Positions 17,914-27,725 of a stretch of 64,000 nucleotides of DNA are shown one piece after another. The notes beneath the pieces were generated by a model. It was not told where the DNA came from. It worked only from the letters and a program-made list of their open reading frames with translations, and searched no databases. Position 1 is the first letter of the stretch. The number at the start of each line of letters is the position of its first letter. Source of the stretch: Lewinella sp. JB7 (lineage in GTDB: Bacteria; Bacteroidota; Bacteroidia; Chitinophagales; Saprospiraceae); the NCBI RefSeq assembly GCF_024297185.1, contig NZ_JANCTD010000003.1:1-64000 (forward strand). Direction: 5' to 3'. The translations under genes were made by a program, and so were the position numbers.

Positions 17914-20900
17914 CTAACCGATGCGGACGATCAGATCATTAGCCTCCACCAGCGTTTTTTCCTTCAGGGGGATCAGCGTTACCTCTCCGGAGACCGGGCT
18001 GGTGATCGTCGATTCCATCTTCATGGCCTCAATGACGAACAGTGGGTCACCGGCTTGCACTTCATCTCCGACCTTGACGAGGATTCGGCTCAGGTTGCCC
18101 TGCAGCGGACTACCCACTTCATTTTCCCCGCCCGCCTTAACGTTCACCGCCACCTTGCTGTCGATTTTTCGGTCGCGTACGGTGATGCTGCGGGTTTGCC
18201 CGTTGAGGCTGAAGAAGACCAGGCGGTTGCCGAGCTCGTCGGCATTGGTCATATTCAGGTACTTGATGGTGATGCGCTTGCCGGCGCTGATCCTGACAAG
18301 GATTTCCTCATTGGGCTTGAGGCCATAAAAGAAGGCCGGCGTAGGCAGGTTGGCGACCTCCCCGTATTCCTGCTGGAATTCCTTGAATTCCGCGAAAACC
18401 TTGGGATAAAGCTGTTCGCTGAGCAGGTCCTTCACGTCGGGGTCTTCGCCGAAGGTCTTCCGGTAGTCTTCGGCCACCTGGGAGAAGTCGACCGGATCGA
18501 GATGGGCGTTGGGGCGGTCCGTGTAGGCCTTCTCTCCCTTCAGGACCATACGCTGCACCTCGGGATCGAAACCGCCCTCGATTTGTCCCAGGTCTCCCCG
18601 CATGAGGCTCTTGACGCTGTCCGGGAAGTCGAGCTTGTCCCCCCGCTTACGGATGTCTTCCTCGTTCAGTCCGTTGCTGGTCATGAACATCGCCATATCA
18701 CCGACCACCTTAGAAGACGGGGTCACCTTCACCAGATCACCGAACAGGCGGTTCGCGGCGGCGTAGTTTTCCCGGATGGTGCTGAACTGCTCCTCGAGTC
18801 CCAGTCCACGGGCCTGGGGCCGCAGGTTGGAGTACTGGCCACCCGGAATTTCCGTATCGTAGATCGTAGCGGTGCCGGCCCGTAACTCCGTTTCGAAGGG
18901 GTAGTAATAATTGCGGACCGTTTCGAAGTAGTCGGCGTAGCGATTCAGCAGGGGCAGGTCGACCGGATTTTCGCGGGAATGTCCCTGCATCATCGCCACG
19001 ATGCTGTTGTACCCCGGCTGGGAGGTGAGCCCGGAGAGGCTGTTGAGGGCTACGTCCACTACGTCGACCCCCGCGTTGATGGCTTCCAGGTAAGTGGCGC
19101 TCTGGATGCCGCTCGTATCGTGGGTGTGGAGGTGGATGGGGAGGGAAACTTCCTCCCGCAGCGCGGTGATGAGTTCGCGGGCGGCGAGTGGTTTGAGGAG
19201 ACCCGCCATGTCCTTGATGGCCAGCAGGTGGGCACCGGCACTTTCCAGGCGTTTGGCGAGATCCACGTAGTACCGCAGGTCGAATTTGGTCTTACCCGGG
19301 TTCGTCAGGTCACCGGAATAACAGATGCAGGCTTCCGCCAGGCTGTTGGTGTTTTCCCGGACGGTCGTGATCGAAACCTCCATATTCTTCACCCAATTCA
19401 GGGAGTCGAAAATGCGGAACAGGTCGATGCCGCCGGCGAAGCCCTGCTCGCGACCTTCGGCATCGTAGAGCATGGACCCCCGTGCCGCCTCCTCGATGAA
19501 CTTGATGATCAGATTATCGGGGTAGGCTTTATAGCCCACGCCGTTGCTGCCGCGCAGCAACATCTGGAAGATCGTATTGGGAATGGCGGTCCGCAATTTC
19601 CGCAGGCGACGCCAGGGATCTTCCTTGAGGAAGCGCAGCGCGACGTCGAAAGTGGCGCCTCCCCAGACTTCCATACTGAAGAGATCGCCAGGCTGGTTCA
19701 TGGCGTAACTGCGCGACACGTTAAGCATATCGATCATGCGCATGCGGGTGGCCAGCAAACTCTGGTGCGCATCGCGGAAGGTGGTGTCGGTATACTGGAT
19801 GCGTTTCTCCTGCTTGAGCCAGTCGACGAAGCCGTCGCGGCCTAGTTCTAACAGGCGGTCCCGGCTGCCCTTCGGCACTTCGGCGTAGGGGTCGAAGGCG
19901 GGGACCACGGGCTTCAGGAAGGTTTTGCTCTTGTCGATGTAGCGAACGTCCGGATTGTCGTTCACGATCACTTCGGCCAGGTAGCGGAGCAGCCGCGTAC
20001 CCCGGTCACGAAACTCGGGAAGCTCCATCAGTTCCGGATGATCGGGGATGAAGCGCACCGTAGCCCGTCCTTCCTGAAAGTCCTCGTTCTCCAGCAGATT
20101 GAGCAGAAAGCCGATGTTGGTTTTGACGCCCCGCACCCGGAATTCCCGCAGCGCCCGGTGCAGGCGTTCCGCGGCCCCCTTCAGGGTCCGTCCGGAGCCG
20201 GTCACCTTGACGAGTAGGCTATCGAAGTAGGGAGATATGATGGCTCCGGGGAAGGCCGAGCCGGCGTCCAGACGGATGCCCATACCGCTGGCTGACCGGT
20301 AGGCGATCAGGGTACCGTAGTCGGGTTTGAAGTTGTTACTCGGATCCTCGGTAGTGACGCGGCACTGGACGGCGAAACCATTGGCCCGGATATCCTCCTG
20401 ACTCGTAATGAAAATTGTAGGGTGGTCGAGTCGGTAACCCATCGTGACCAAAAACTGGGTACGGACCAGGTCGATGCCCGTGATCTCTTCCGTGATGGTG
20501 TGCTCGACCTGAATGCGGGGGTTAACCTCGATAAAGTAAATGGAATCGTCCTGATCAACCAGGAATTCTACGGTGCCGGCGCAATAGTAGTTGACTTCCC
20601 GCCCGAGGCGGAGGGCGTAGTCGTACAGCTTCTCTTTGGTCTCGTCGCTCAGGTTGGCCGCGGGAGCCACTTCCACTACCTTCTGGAAACGCCGCTGTAC
20701 CGAGCAATCCCGCTCGAAGAGGTGGACCAGGTTGCCGTGGCGGTCGCCCAGCAGTTGCACCTCAATGTGGCGGGGATTCTCAATGAATTTTTCCAGGAAA
20801 ATGGTCCCGTTGCCGAATGCCTTTTCGGCCTCGCTACTGGCCTCGACGACTTCCGCCCGCAGCTGCTTTTCGTCGCGCACGACCCGCATGCCCCGCCCGC

Positions 20901-21414
20901 CGCCGCCGGCGGCGGCCTTGATGATGACCGGATACCCGATCCTGGCGGCTTCGCTGGCGGCTACCTCGGGGTCGGAAATGTCCTTTTCGCTATCCTGGAT
21001 TAGCGGCACGCCCACCCGGCGGGCGAGCTCCTTGGCGGCTACCTTATCACCGAGCTGATCCATACTGTCCGGCGACGGCCCGACAAACTCGATGCCCTCG
21101 GCCAGACAGGCGCGCGCGAAGTCGACGTTCTCCGACAGGAAGCCGTAGCCCGGGTGGATGGCATCCACGTTTTTTTCCTTCGCCAGCTTGATGATGGCCT
21201 TGATATCGATGTAGGGGCGCAGGGGCTCGTCGTCGGGGCCGATCTGATAACTCTCATCGGCCTTGTACCGGTGGAGGCTGTAGCGGTCCTCGTAGGTGTA
21301 GATCGCCACGGTACGCATCTGTAACTCGCTGGCCGCGCGGAGGATACGAATGGCGATTTCGCCCCGGTTAGCGACGAGGATTTTCTTAAAACGTTTTCTT
21401 TCTCGGGGAGCCAT
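17914..21414 (-). CDS. pyc: Pyruvate carboxylase
   Basis: A single-chain biotin enzyme of 1166 residues that carboxylates pyruvate to oxaloacetate to refill the TCA cycle. Domains in order: biotin carboxylase (about 8-455; KKILVANRGEIAIRILRA, GGGGRGMRVV, EVNPRIQVEHTITEE), carboxyltransferase TIM barrel (about 535-810; TFRDAHQSLLATRMR, IHLHTHDTSG), the PYC/OADA connecting domain (about 830-1030) and a biotinyl domain with the biotin lysine K1132 in VIEAMKMES. All landmark motifs are intact. It is transcribed alone; a TATATTGC box lies 20 bases upstream of the ATG. The promoter region is shared with the divergent DUF4856 operon, 213 bases away. Confidence 0.97.
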   Translation of the reverse strand: MAPRERKRFKKILVANRGEIAIRILRAASELQMRTVAIYTYEDRYSLHRYKADESYQIGPDDEPLRPYIDIKAIIKLAKEKNVDAIHPGYGFLSENVDFARACLAEGIEFVGPSPDSMDQLGDKVAAKELARRVGVPLIQDSEKDISDPEVAASEAARIGYPVIIKAAAGGGGRGMRVVRDEKQLRAEVVEASSEAEKAFGNGTIFLEKFIENPRHIEVQLLGDRHGNLVHLFERDCSVQRRFQKVVEVAPAANLSDETKEKLYDYALRLGREVNYYCAGTVEFLVDQDDSIYFIEVNPRIQVEHTITEEITGIDLVRTQFLVTMGYRLDHPTIFITSQEDIRANGFAVQCRVTTEDPSNNFKPDYGTLIAYRSASGMGIRLDAGSAFPGAIISPYFDSLLVKVTGSGRTLKGAAERLHRALREFRVRGVKTNIGFLLNLLENEDFQEGRATVRFIPDHPELMELPEFRDRGTRLLRYLAEVIVNDNPDVRYIDKSKTFLKPVVPAFDPYAEVPKGSRDRLLELGRDGFVDWLKQEKRIQYTDTTFRDAHQSLLATRMRMIDMLNVSRSYAMNQPGDLFSMEVWGGATFDVALRFLKEDPWRRLRKLRTAIPNTIFQMLLRGSNGVGYKAYPDNLIIKFIEEAARGSMLYDAEGREQGFAGGIDLFRIFDSLNWVKNMEVSITTVRENTNSLAEACICYSGDLTNPGKTKFDLRYYVDLAKRLESAGAHLLAIKDMAGLLKPLAARELITALREEVSLPIHLHTHDTSGIQSATYLEAINAGVDVVDVALNSLSGLTSQPGYNSIVAMMQGHSRENPVDLPLLNRYADYFETVRNYYYPFETELRAGTATIYDTEIPGGQYSNLRPQARGLGLEEQFSTIRENYAAANRLFGDLVKVTPSSKVVGDMAMFMTSNGLNEEDIRKRGDKLDFPDSVKSLMRGDLGQIEGGFDPEVQRMVLKGEKAYTDRPNAHLDPVDFSQVAEDYRKTFGEDPDVKDLLSEQLYPKVFAEFKEFQQEYGEVANLPTPAFFYGLKPNEEILVRISAGKRITIKYLNMTNADELGNRLVFFSLNGQTRSITVRDRKIDSKVAVNVKAGGENEVGSPLQGNLSRILVKVGDEVQAGDPLFVIEAMKMESTITSPVSGEVTLIPLKEKTLVEANDLIVRIG

Positions 21415-21434
21415 AGTATGTCATTTGGGGTGCG

Positions 21435-21442
21435 GCAATATA
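21435..21442 (-). promoter_or_regulatory. -7-like box TATATTGC before pyc
   Basis: On the minus strand, CTATATTGCCGCACC lies 20 bases before the pyc ATG. The identical 15-base string occurs in front of uxaC at 42629-42643, which strengthens the case that it is a promoter element. Confidence 0.45.
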
Positions 21443-21581
21443 GTGCTTACGTGCCGGCAATCCCCTGCCCCCGCCGCGAAACCCTCGGTGGGATTTACGA
21501 CGGGACATACCATTGGTAAATTTTATTTAGACAAGATCAAAATAGTTAGCAAATCGCTTGGCGGTCTTTAGGGCTTGGGGC

Positions 21582-21589
21582 TACTTTTG
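21582..21589 (+). promoter_or_regulatory. -7 box TACTTTTG with upstream TTG
   Basis: TACTTTTG matches TAnnTTTG exactly. A TTG at 21558-21560 lies 21 bases upstream, close to the -33 spacing of Bacteroidota promoters. The ATG of the DUF4856 gene is 38 bases downstream. No clear metal-repressor palindrome was found next to it. Confidence 0.6.
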
Positions 21590-21627
21590 CGCTTATTAAG
21601 ATTGAATACAGATAAGTATTAACCAAC

Positions 21628-22845
21628 ATGACCCGTATTTCCTTATTCCTTCTTTTCCTGGCTACCTTCCTTACCGCCTGCCAGGACGACGACGATCCCA
21701 TCACCCTCATTGACGTACCCACGAGCTACACCTTCGCCCGCAACGGCGCATCCACCGTAAGCTTTGACGGGCAGACCACCCGTATCGGGATGGCCGAGGA
21801 ACTCGTAGCCGCCCTTTCCGACCCGAACAACAGTGAGGAGACCCTGATGAATATGTTCCGCAATGCCGGACCGAACGGCGAGGACGTGAACCCCTTCGCC
21901 GACGCGGACCTTAACGCATCCGACAAATCGATCCGTAGCAAAGTAGCCGCCAGCACCGACTACTTCTCCGCCAACGCCACGCAGTCCGCCGCCGTACGCG
22001 CGGATTTTGAAGGCTGGATCAGCAGCCAGGCCAACGAGGTATTTCCCCGTTGGAACGAACTGGCCGCCCCCGGGGAGGCCGGGCAGGTCGCCACGGGCAG
22101 CCGCGTTCGCTACGTTAACGGACAGGGGCTGGAGTACAACCAGATCTTCGCTAAGTCCCTTCTCGGCGGACTCATGCTCGATCAGGCGCTGAATAATTAC
22201 CTCAGTCCGGCCGTCCTGGACGCCGGAACCAACCGGGCCGACAACGAGACGGGCACCACCGAAACGGGCCAGACCTATACCTCCATGGAGCATAAGTGGG
22301 ACGAAGCCTACGGCTATCTGTTCGGCCAGTCCGCCGATCCCGCCAATCCATTGGCGACCCTCGGAGAGGACGGCCAGTTCCTGAATGAATACATCGCCAC
22401 CGTCGACAACGATCCCGACTTTGCCGGGACCGCCCAGACGATCTTCGATGCCTTCCTGCGGGGCCGGGCCGCCATCGTGGCCGGCGACTACGCCGAACGT
22501 GACCGTCAGGCGGCCGTGATCCGGGAGCATCTGAGCCGCGTGATCGCGGTGCGCGGCACCTACTACCTCGCCCGCGGCGCCGATGCCACCGAAACCGAAA
22601 CCGCCCGCGGCGGTGGGTTCCACGCCCTGAGTGAAGCCTACGGATTTATCTACAGCCTGCAGTTTACACGCAATCCCGCTACCGGAGCACCCTACTTCAA
22701 CCGGGAGGAAGTCCGGCAGCTGCTGGCCACCCTCACCGAAAGTTCCGCCAACGGCCTCTGGGACGTCACTCCCGCCAGTATCCGCTCCGTGGCTCAGCAG
22801 ATCTCCGATCGCTTCGGCTTTTCCTTCGACGCCGCCGCCAACTAA
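21628..22845 (+). CDS. DUF4856-type lipoprotein
   Basis: A lipoprotein of 405 residues (lipobox FLTAC, cysteine 18). The mature region contains the hallmark stretches of the DUF4856 family: YTFARNGASTVSFDGQTTRIGMAEELV, the repeated helical AGLxxDQALNNYL-like segment (GGLMLDQALNNYLSPAVLD) and HKWDEAYGYLFG. It is first in a plus-strand operon with an imelysin, an HTTM membrane protein and a TonB receptor, a gene neighbourhood that in Bacteroidota points to metal, usually iron, acquisition. Its biochemical role is unknown; binding of the ligand at the cell surface or in the periplasm is inferred. Confidence 0.8.
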   Translation: MTRISLFLLFLATFLTACQDDDDPITLIDVPTSYTFARNGASTVSFDGQTTRIGMAEELVAALSDPNNSEETLMNMFRNAGPNGEDVNPFADADLNASDKSIRSKVAASTDYFSANATQSAAVRADFEGWISSQANEVFPRWNELAAPGEAGQVATGSRVRYVNGQGLEYNQIFAKSLLGGLMLDQALNNYLSPAVLDAGTNRADNETGTTETGQTYTSMEHKWDEAYGYLFGQSADPANPLATLGEDGQFLNEYIATVDNDPDFAGTAQTIFDAFLRGRAAIVAGDYAERDRQAAVIREHLSRVIAVRGTYYLARGADATETETARGGGFHALSEAYGFIYSLQFTRNPATGAPYFNREEVRQLLATLTESSANGLWDVTPASIRSVAQQISDRFGFSFDAAAN

Positions 22846-22854
22846 ACGCCGCCT

Positions 22855-23886
22855 ATGTATCGCCTTGCCGTATTGCTCTTACCGATTATCTTCTGGTCCT
22901 GCGACCCCGCCCCGGACGACGACGCCACGACCACCGGCGAGTCCTTCGACCGCGGAGCTATGCTGGCCCACTGGGCTGATGACATCGTGACGCCGGCCTT
23001 CGAAGATTTCCGGACGGCTTACGCCGACCTGTCCACCGCCGCCGGCACCTACGCCGCCGCACCGACCGGGGAAGCCCTCACCGAATTGCGGGCATCGTTT
23101 ACCCTTGCCTACCGGGAGTGGCAGCACTTCGCGCCCTTCGCGGGCGTCATCGGCGACGAATACCGCCTCGTCGAGCGGCTGAACACCTACCCCACCAACA
23201 CGGATCGCCTGCGCACCGAACCCGAGGCCAACCTGCAGCTTCCCTCCAATGACGACGTCCAGGGGTTCCCGGCACTCGACTACCTGCTGTACGGCACGGA
23301 CGACCCCGCGGAATTCAGTGCGCGCATATCGGAAATCGTGGATGCCGTGGACCTGGAGGCTCCCTATATGGCATGGCGCGACGGTGGCCGCGACCGCTAC
23401 GTCAGCAACTCGGGCAATAGCGCGACCGCCTCGGTCGACCGGACCGTGAACGACCTCATTCTCTACTACGAAAAGCAACTGCGGGCCGGAAAAGTCGGTA
23501 TCCCCGCCGGCGTTTTCTCGAACGGCCCCATGCCCACCCTGGCCGAAGCTCCCTACCACGCCGAACTCGCCCGGACGTTGTTTCTGGACGGCCTGGCCGC
23601 GATTGACGAATTCTTTTCGTCCGACCCCGGCCTGGCCACCTATCTGGACGCACTCTCGGTGGAACGGGAGGGCCAACGCCTGAGCGAGCGTATCGAGGCC
23701 GGCTTCGACCTGGCCCGTGCACGGGCGGAGGGGCTGGACGCCGACTTCGCGACCCAGGTAACGACCGATAACACCGCCCTGCTGCAACTGTACGATGCCC
23801 TGCAGGCGAACGTCATCCTCCTGAAGGTGGACATGCTGCAGGCGCTCGGGATCAACGTAGATTACGTGGATGCGGACGGAGACTAG
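22855..23886 (+). CDS. Imelysin-family lipoprotein (IrpA-like)
   Basis: A 343-residue lipoprotein (lipobox FWSC, cysteine 16) with the all-helical imelysin fold. Recognisable blocks are FTLAYREWQHFAPFAG, the GxHxxE position read here as GFPALDYLLYG (His replaced by Pro, Glu by Asp), and the C-terminal LYDALQANVILLKVDMLQALGI. Imelysins of the IrpA type take part in iron uptake and bind metal; the degenerate motif makes peptidase action unlikely. It starts 9 bases after the DUF4856 stop, and its end overlaps the HTTM start by 17 bases. Confidence 0.85.
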   Translation: MYRLAVLLLPIIFWSCDPAPDDDATTTGESFDRGAMLAHWADDIVTPAFEDFRTAYADLSTAAGTYAAAPTGEALTELRASFTLAYREWQHFAPFAGVIGDEYRLVERLNTYPTNTDRLRTEPEANLQLPSNDDVQGFPALDYLLYGTDDPAEFSARISEIVDAVDLEAPYMAWRDGGRDRYVSNSGNSATASVDRTVNDLILYYEKQLRAGKVGIPAGVFSNGPMPTLAEAPYHAELARTLFLDGLAAIDEFFSSDPGLATYLDALSVEREGQRLSERIEAGFDLARARAEGLDADFATQVTTDNTALLQLYDALQANVILLKVDMLQALGINVDYVDADGD

Positions 23887-25204
23887 CGCGGCTCCTCTCA
23901 TCGTGTTCCGGACGGGCTTCGGACTGATGATGCTGCTTAGCATCATCCGCTTCTGGTCGAATGGTTGGATCGACAAACTGTACCTGCAGCCCGACTTTTT
24001 CTTTTCGTACCGCTACTTCGAGTGGGTCCGCCCCCTGGGGGAGTGGACCTACCTCCTTTTCGCCCTCGTGGCGGCGGCGGCATGTTGCATCATGGTCGGC
24101 TACCGCTACCGCTGGGCTACGCTGCTTTTCTTCCTCGGCTTCACCTACATCGAGCTGATGGACAAGACGACCTATCTTAATCATTATTACTTCATTAGCC
24201 TGCTTTCCCTCCTGCTTTTGTTCATCCCCATTCCGGCGGGATTCGGGGGGGTAAGCGCTCACCACGCACCGCGCACCCGGGCGGTGTACATCGACGCCCT
24301 GCGACTCTTCGTGGCCGTCGTGTACTTCTACGCCGGCCTGGCCAAACTCAATTCCGACTGGCTGCTGCACGCCCAACCCCTATCGATCTGGCTTCCGGCG
24401 AAGTACGACACTCCCCTCCTGGGCGATCTGCTGCAACGCCGGTGGGTGCACTACGCCTTCGCCTGGGCGGGCGCGGCCTACGACCTGCTGATTCCCTTCC
24501 TGTTATTGTGGCGGCGGACGCGGGTGGCGGCCTTCGTGCTGGTCGTCGTTTTTCACGTCCTCACCCGCGTGCTCTTTCCCATCGGCATGTTTCCGTACAT
24601 CATGATCGTGAGCGCGCTGATCTTCTTCGGACCGGAATTTCACGAACGGATCCGCGCGCGGCTGGCCGGGTGGCACCAACAATTCAGGGAGCGGATCAAC
24701 GCCCGGCCGACGCTTCCCACGGGGCCTGGCTACGTACTAGAGCAGTGGCGCTTAGTTCCGATTGCGCTGCTCCTACTGTTTCACCTAATCTTTCCCTTCC
24801 GCTACCTGATGCACCCGGGCGAGCTGTTCTGGACCGAGAACGGTTACCGCTTTTCCTGGCGGGTAATGCTGATGGAGAAAGCCGGTCTGGCCACGTTCCG
24901 CATCGTGGATCCCAGCGACAACCGGAGCATCGTGGTCGACAATCGGGATTACCTTAGCGCATTCCAGGAAAAGCAGATGTCAACCCAGCCCGATTTCATC
25001 CTTCAGTTCGGCCACTTTCTGGCGGACGAGTACCGCCGGCGGGGTATTGCACAGCCACGGGTGTACGTAGACAGTTACGTGGCCCTCAACGGCCGCCTGA
25101 GTCAACGCTACGTCGACCCGGGGGTCGATCTGGTTACCATCGACCGGGACGACCCCGTGGAGGAGTGGCTTCTTCCGTTCAACGATACGATATATGGACT
25201 TTAG
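23870..25204 (+). CDS. HTTM-domain membrane protein (vitamin K gamma-carboxylase-like)
   Basis: A 444-residue integral membrane protein of the HTTM family, related by sequence to the membrane part of vitamin K-dependent gamma-carboxylase. Several hydrophobic helices are seen over about 10-330. The most conserved stretch is DKTTYLNHYY at 98-107, carrying the lysine and histidine that mark the family; LFVAVVYFYAGLAKLNSDWL follows. The soluble C-terminus (about 330-444) ends in a short acidic tail. Bacterial HTTM proteins have no proven reaction. The ATG at 23870 overlaps the imelysin gene, and the end overlaps the receptor gene by 11 bases, so translation of all three is coupled. Confidence 0.83.
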   Translation: MRTETSAAPLIVFRTGFGLMMLLSIIRFWSNGWIDKLYLQPDFFFSYRYFEWVRPLGEWTYLLFALVAAAACCIMVGYRYRWATLLFFLGFTYIELMDKTTYLNHYYFISLLSLLLLFIPIPAGFGGVSAHHAPRTRAVYIDALRLFVAVVYFYAGLAKLNSDWLLHAQPLSIWLPAKYDTPLLGDLLQRRWVHYAFAWAGAAYDLLIPFLLLWRRTRVAAFVLVVVFHVLTRVLFPIGMFPYIMIVSALIFFGPEFHERIRARLAGWHQQFRERINARPTLPTGPGYVLEQWRLVPIALLLLFHLIFPFRYLMHPGELFWTENGYRFSWRVMLMEKAGLATFRIVDPSDNRSIVVDNRDYLSAFQEKQMSTQPDFILQFGHFLADEYRRRGIAQPRVYVDSYVALNGRLSQRYVDPGVDLVTIDRDDPVEEWLLPFNDTIYGL

Positions 25205-27725
25205 AAACGGAAGGCAAAGGAGCTGGGCGGGAACGCGGGAGCCGGGCGGATGGGTAAAAAAAGCCATCCTGCTGACGTGCTGTTTACTCACCCTCCTACC
25301 CTTCGCCGGTGCTCAAAGCACCGTGACGGTTTCGGTGGTAGATACGGCCGCCCGGGCCATTGCCGAAGCGGAGGTATTCGCCGAAGAAACCGGCCAGTTA
25401 AGGAGCGCCGGCAACGATGGTCTACTGGAACTTGACGTCCCCCCCGGTGCCGAGCGGTTGACGCTCACCGTGTTCGCCCCGAACTACACGACCCGCCAGG
25501 CGGTCATCGCGACCGGGAATGGGCAGCAACGCCTCGTGCTTTCGCCGCTGGTGCAAGACCTTAGTTCGGTGACCGTTGTGGCGGAAGCCCGGCGACGGGA
25601 AGCACTGACTCGACTACGGGCCGTGGAGGGAACGGCCATATACGCCGGTCGTAAAACGGAGGTCGTATCGCTCGAAGCCCTCACGGTCAATCTGGCGACC
25701 AATCAGGCACGGCAAATCTACGGGGAGGTGTCGGGGCTCAACATCTACGAGAACGACGACGCCGGACTGCAGCTCAACATCGGCGGTCGTGGCCTCGACC
25801 CCAACCGCTCGGCGAGCTTCAACACCCGCCAGAACGGATACGACATCAGTGCCGACGTACTCGGCTATCCGGAAAGTTACTACACCCCACCCGCCGAGGC
25901 CCTCGCACGCATCGAGGTCGTGCGCGGAGCGGCCAGCCTCCAGTACGGTACGCAATTCGGCGGTCTCGTCAACTTCGTGTTTCACCAGCCCAACCGGAGC
26001 AAGCGCATTGAATTGCTGGCGCGGCAGACGGTAGGTTCCAACGGATTATTCACCAGTTTCAACAGCCTGAGCGGACAGGTCGGCCCCCTGGGCTACTACG
26101 GCTTTTACAACTTCAAGCGCGGCGACGGCTTCCGCCCGAATTCCGGCTTCCGGTCCCATAATGCTTTCGTCCACCTCGATCTGGCTCCCGCGTCCGCGCC
26201 CAACACCAAGGTGAGCTTCGAGTATACTTACCTCGATTACCTGGCCCAACAGGCCGGCGGCCTGACCGACGCTCAGTTCTACCGCGACCCCTTCACCAGC
26301 AACCGGGAGCGGAACTGGTTCGCGGTGGACTGGCAACTATACAGTCTTCGCCTCGACCATAAATTCGACGAGCGTACCCGCCTGAGCGTAAACGTATTCG
26401 GCCTCGACGCTTCCCGCAAAGCCGTTGGATTCCGCAGCAACCGGGTGAGCCAGGTCGACGACCCATCCACGCCCCGCGACCTCCTGCTCGGCGACTTTCG
26501 CAACTACGGCGCCGAGGCCCGGCTCCTGAAGCGCTACTCCCTCGGCGGCCGGGACGCCATCGCGCTCCTCGGGCTGAAGTACTACCGTGCCAATAACGGT
26601 GCCATTCAGGGGCCGGGCACGGCGGCGGCCGACCCGGACTTCAGCTTGGCCACCGCGGACTTTCCGAGTTACCCCAACCAGTCGGATTTCACCTTCCCGA
26701 ACCGGAACGTGGCAGTCTTCGCCGAGCACATCTTTTACCTGAACGAGCGGCTCAGCATCACGCCCGGCATTCGGTACGAATATATCCGCACGGCCAGCGA
26801 AGGGACGTACAACCGCTTCGACTTCGACCTTGCCGGAAACCCCATCCGGGAGCAGGAATTTACCGATAACCGGATCTTCGACCGCAACCTCTTGTTGCTG
26901 GGTATCGGCGTGAGTTTCCGCCGCAATCCCGCCCTGGAGGTCTTCGCGAACCTGAGCGAAAATTACCGTTCGGTTACCTACAACGATATCCGCACCGTCA
27001 ATCCCAGCTTTCAGGTGGACCCGAACATCCGCGATGAGCGGGGCTACACGGCGGATGCCGGCATCCGCGGCCGGGTGGACCGTTGGTCATACAGCGCCAA
27101 TACTTTTTTGATCCGTTACGGCAACCGCCTCGGGGAAGTACTGACCCCCGAGCTGCGCACCACCACCGACGGGGAGGAGGTGGAAACGGGTCGGATCATC
27201 CGGCGCCGCGGCAATATCGGCTCCGCCCTGCTGTACGGACTGGAAACCCTCGTCGAGTGGCAGATTCTTCCGGAGCAGCGGGGTGAACGCGTGCCACGGA
27301 CCCTGGCGGCTTTTGCTAACACGAGCTTGACGCACTCGCGCTACACCAGCTCGGAAATTGCCGGGGTGACGGATAATGAGGTGGAGTTCATTCCCCGCCT
27401 CAACCTCAAGACCGGGCTGCGGTTCGGGTACGGCAACCTGCTCGGCTCCGTTCAGTACACCCTGCTCACCCGCCAGTTTACCGACGCCAGTAATGCCCTA
27501 CAGGACCGCAGCGACAATCAGAGCGGAATCGTAGGCAGCATTCCAGCCTACGGGGTCGCGGACCTCAGCCTGAGTTACCACTACAAGTGGCTACTACTGG
27601 AGACCGGCATCAATAATCTCACGAACGAACGCTACTTCACCCGCCGGGCCACCGGCTACCCCGGACCGGGGATCATACCGAGTGCGCCCCGCAGCTTTTA
27701 CCTCACCGCCGGCGTAAAATTCTGA
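25194..27725 (+). CDS. TonB-dependent outer-membrane receptor (FecA-like)
   Basis: An 843-residue gated outer-membrane channel. An unusually long polar N-terminus (1-21) precedes the signal helix (about 22-40, ILLTCCLLTLLPFAGAQ). A carboxypeptidase-regulatory-like domain (about 43-120), the plug (about 140-255, VEVVRGAASLQYGTQFGGLVNF-like text) and a 22-strand barrel follow, ending in the C-terminal signature SFYLTAGVKF. Typical barrel text is seen (RYEYIRTASEGTY, INNLTNERYFTRRA). Start ATG 25194 overlaps the HTTM stop; no in-frame ATG lies nearer the signal peptide. The substrate is probably a ferric chelate or other metal complex, judged from the imelysin neighbour. Confidence 0.88.
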   Translation: MDFRNGRQRSWAGTREPGGWVKKAILLTCCLLTLLPFAGAQSTVTVSVVDTAARAIAEAEVFAEETGQLRSAGNDGLLELDVPPGAERLTLTVFAPNYTTRQAVIATGNGQQRLVLSPLVQDLSSVTVVAEARRREALTRLRAVEGTAIYAGRKTEVVSLEALTVNLATNQARQIYGEVSGLNIYENDDAGLQLNIGGRGLDPNRSASFNTRQNGYDISADVLGYPESYYTPPAEALARIEVVRGAASLQYGTQFGGLVNFVFHQPNRSKRIELLARQTVGSNGLFTSFNSLSGQVGPLGYYGFYNFKRGDGFRPNSGFRSHNAFVHLDLAPASAPNTKVSFEYTYLDYLAQQAGGLTDAQFYRDPFTSNRERNWFAVDWQLYSLRLDHKFDERTRLSVNVFGLDASRKAVGFRSNRVSQVDDPSTPRDLLLGDFRNYGAEARLLKRYSLGGRDAIALLGLKYYRANNGAIQGPGTAAADPDFSLATADFPSYPNQSDFTFPNRNVAVFAEHIFYLNERLSITPGIRYEYIRTASEGTYNRFDFDLAGNPIREQEFTDNRIFDRNLLLLGIGVSFRRNPALEVFANLSENYRSVTYNDIRTVNPSFQVDPNIRDERGYTADAGIRGRVDRWSYSANTFLIRYGNRLGEVLTPELRTTTDGEEVETGRIIRRRGNIGSALLYGLETLVEWQILPEQRGERVPRTLAAFANTSLTHSRYTSSEIAGVTDNEVEFIPRLNLKTGLRFGYGNLLGSVQYTLLTRQFTDASNALQDRSDNQSGIVGSIPAYGVADLSLSYHYKWLLLETGINNLTNERYFTRRATGYPGPGIIPSAPRSFYLTAGVKF

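Noticed and set aside
17644-18885. Plus-strand open frame of 413 codons
   Set aside because: Antisense to the biotinyl end of pyruvate carboxylase; rich in Val, Gly and His as antisense frames are.
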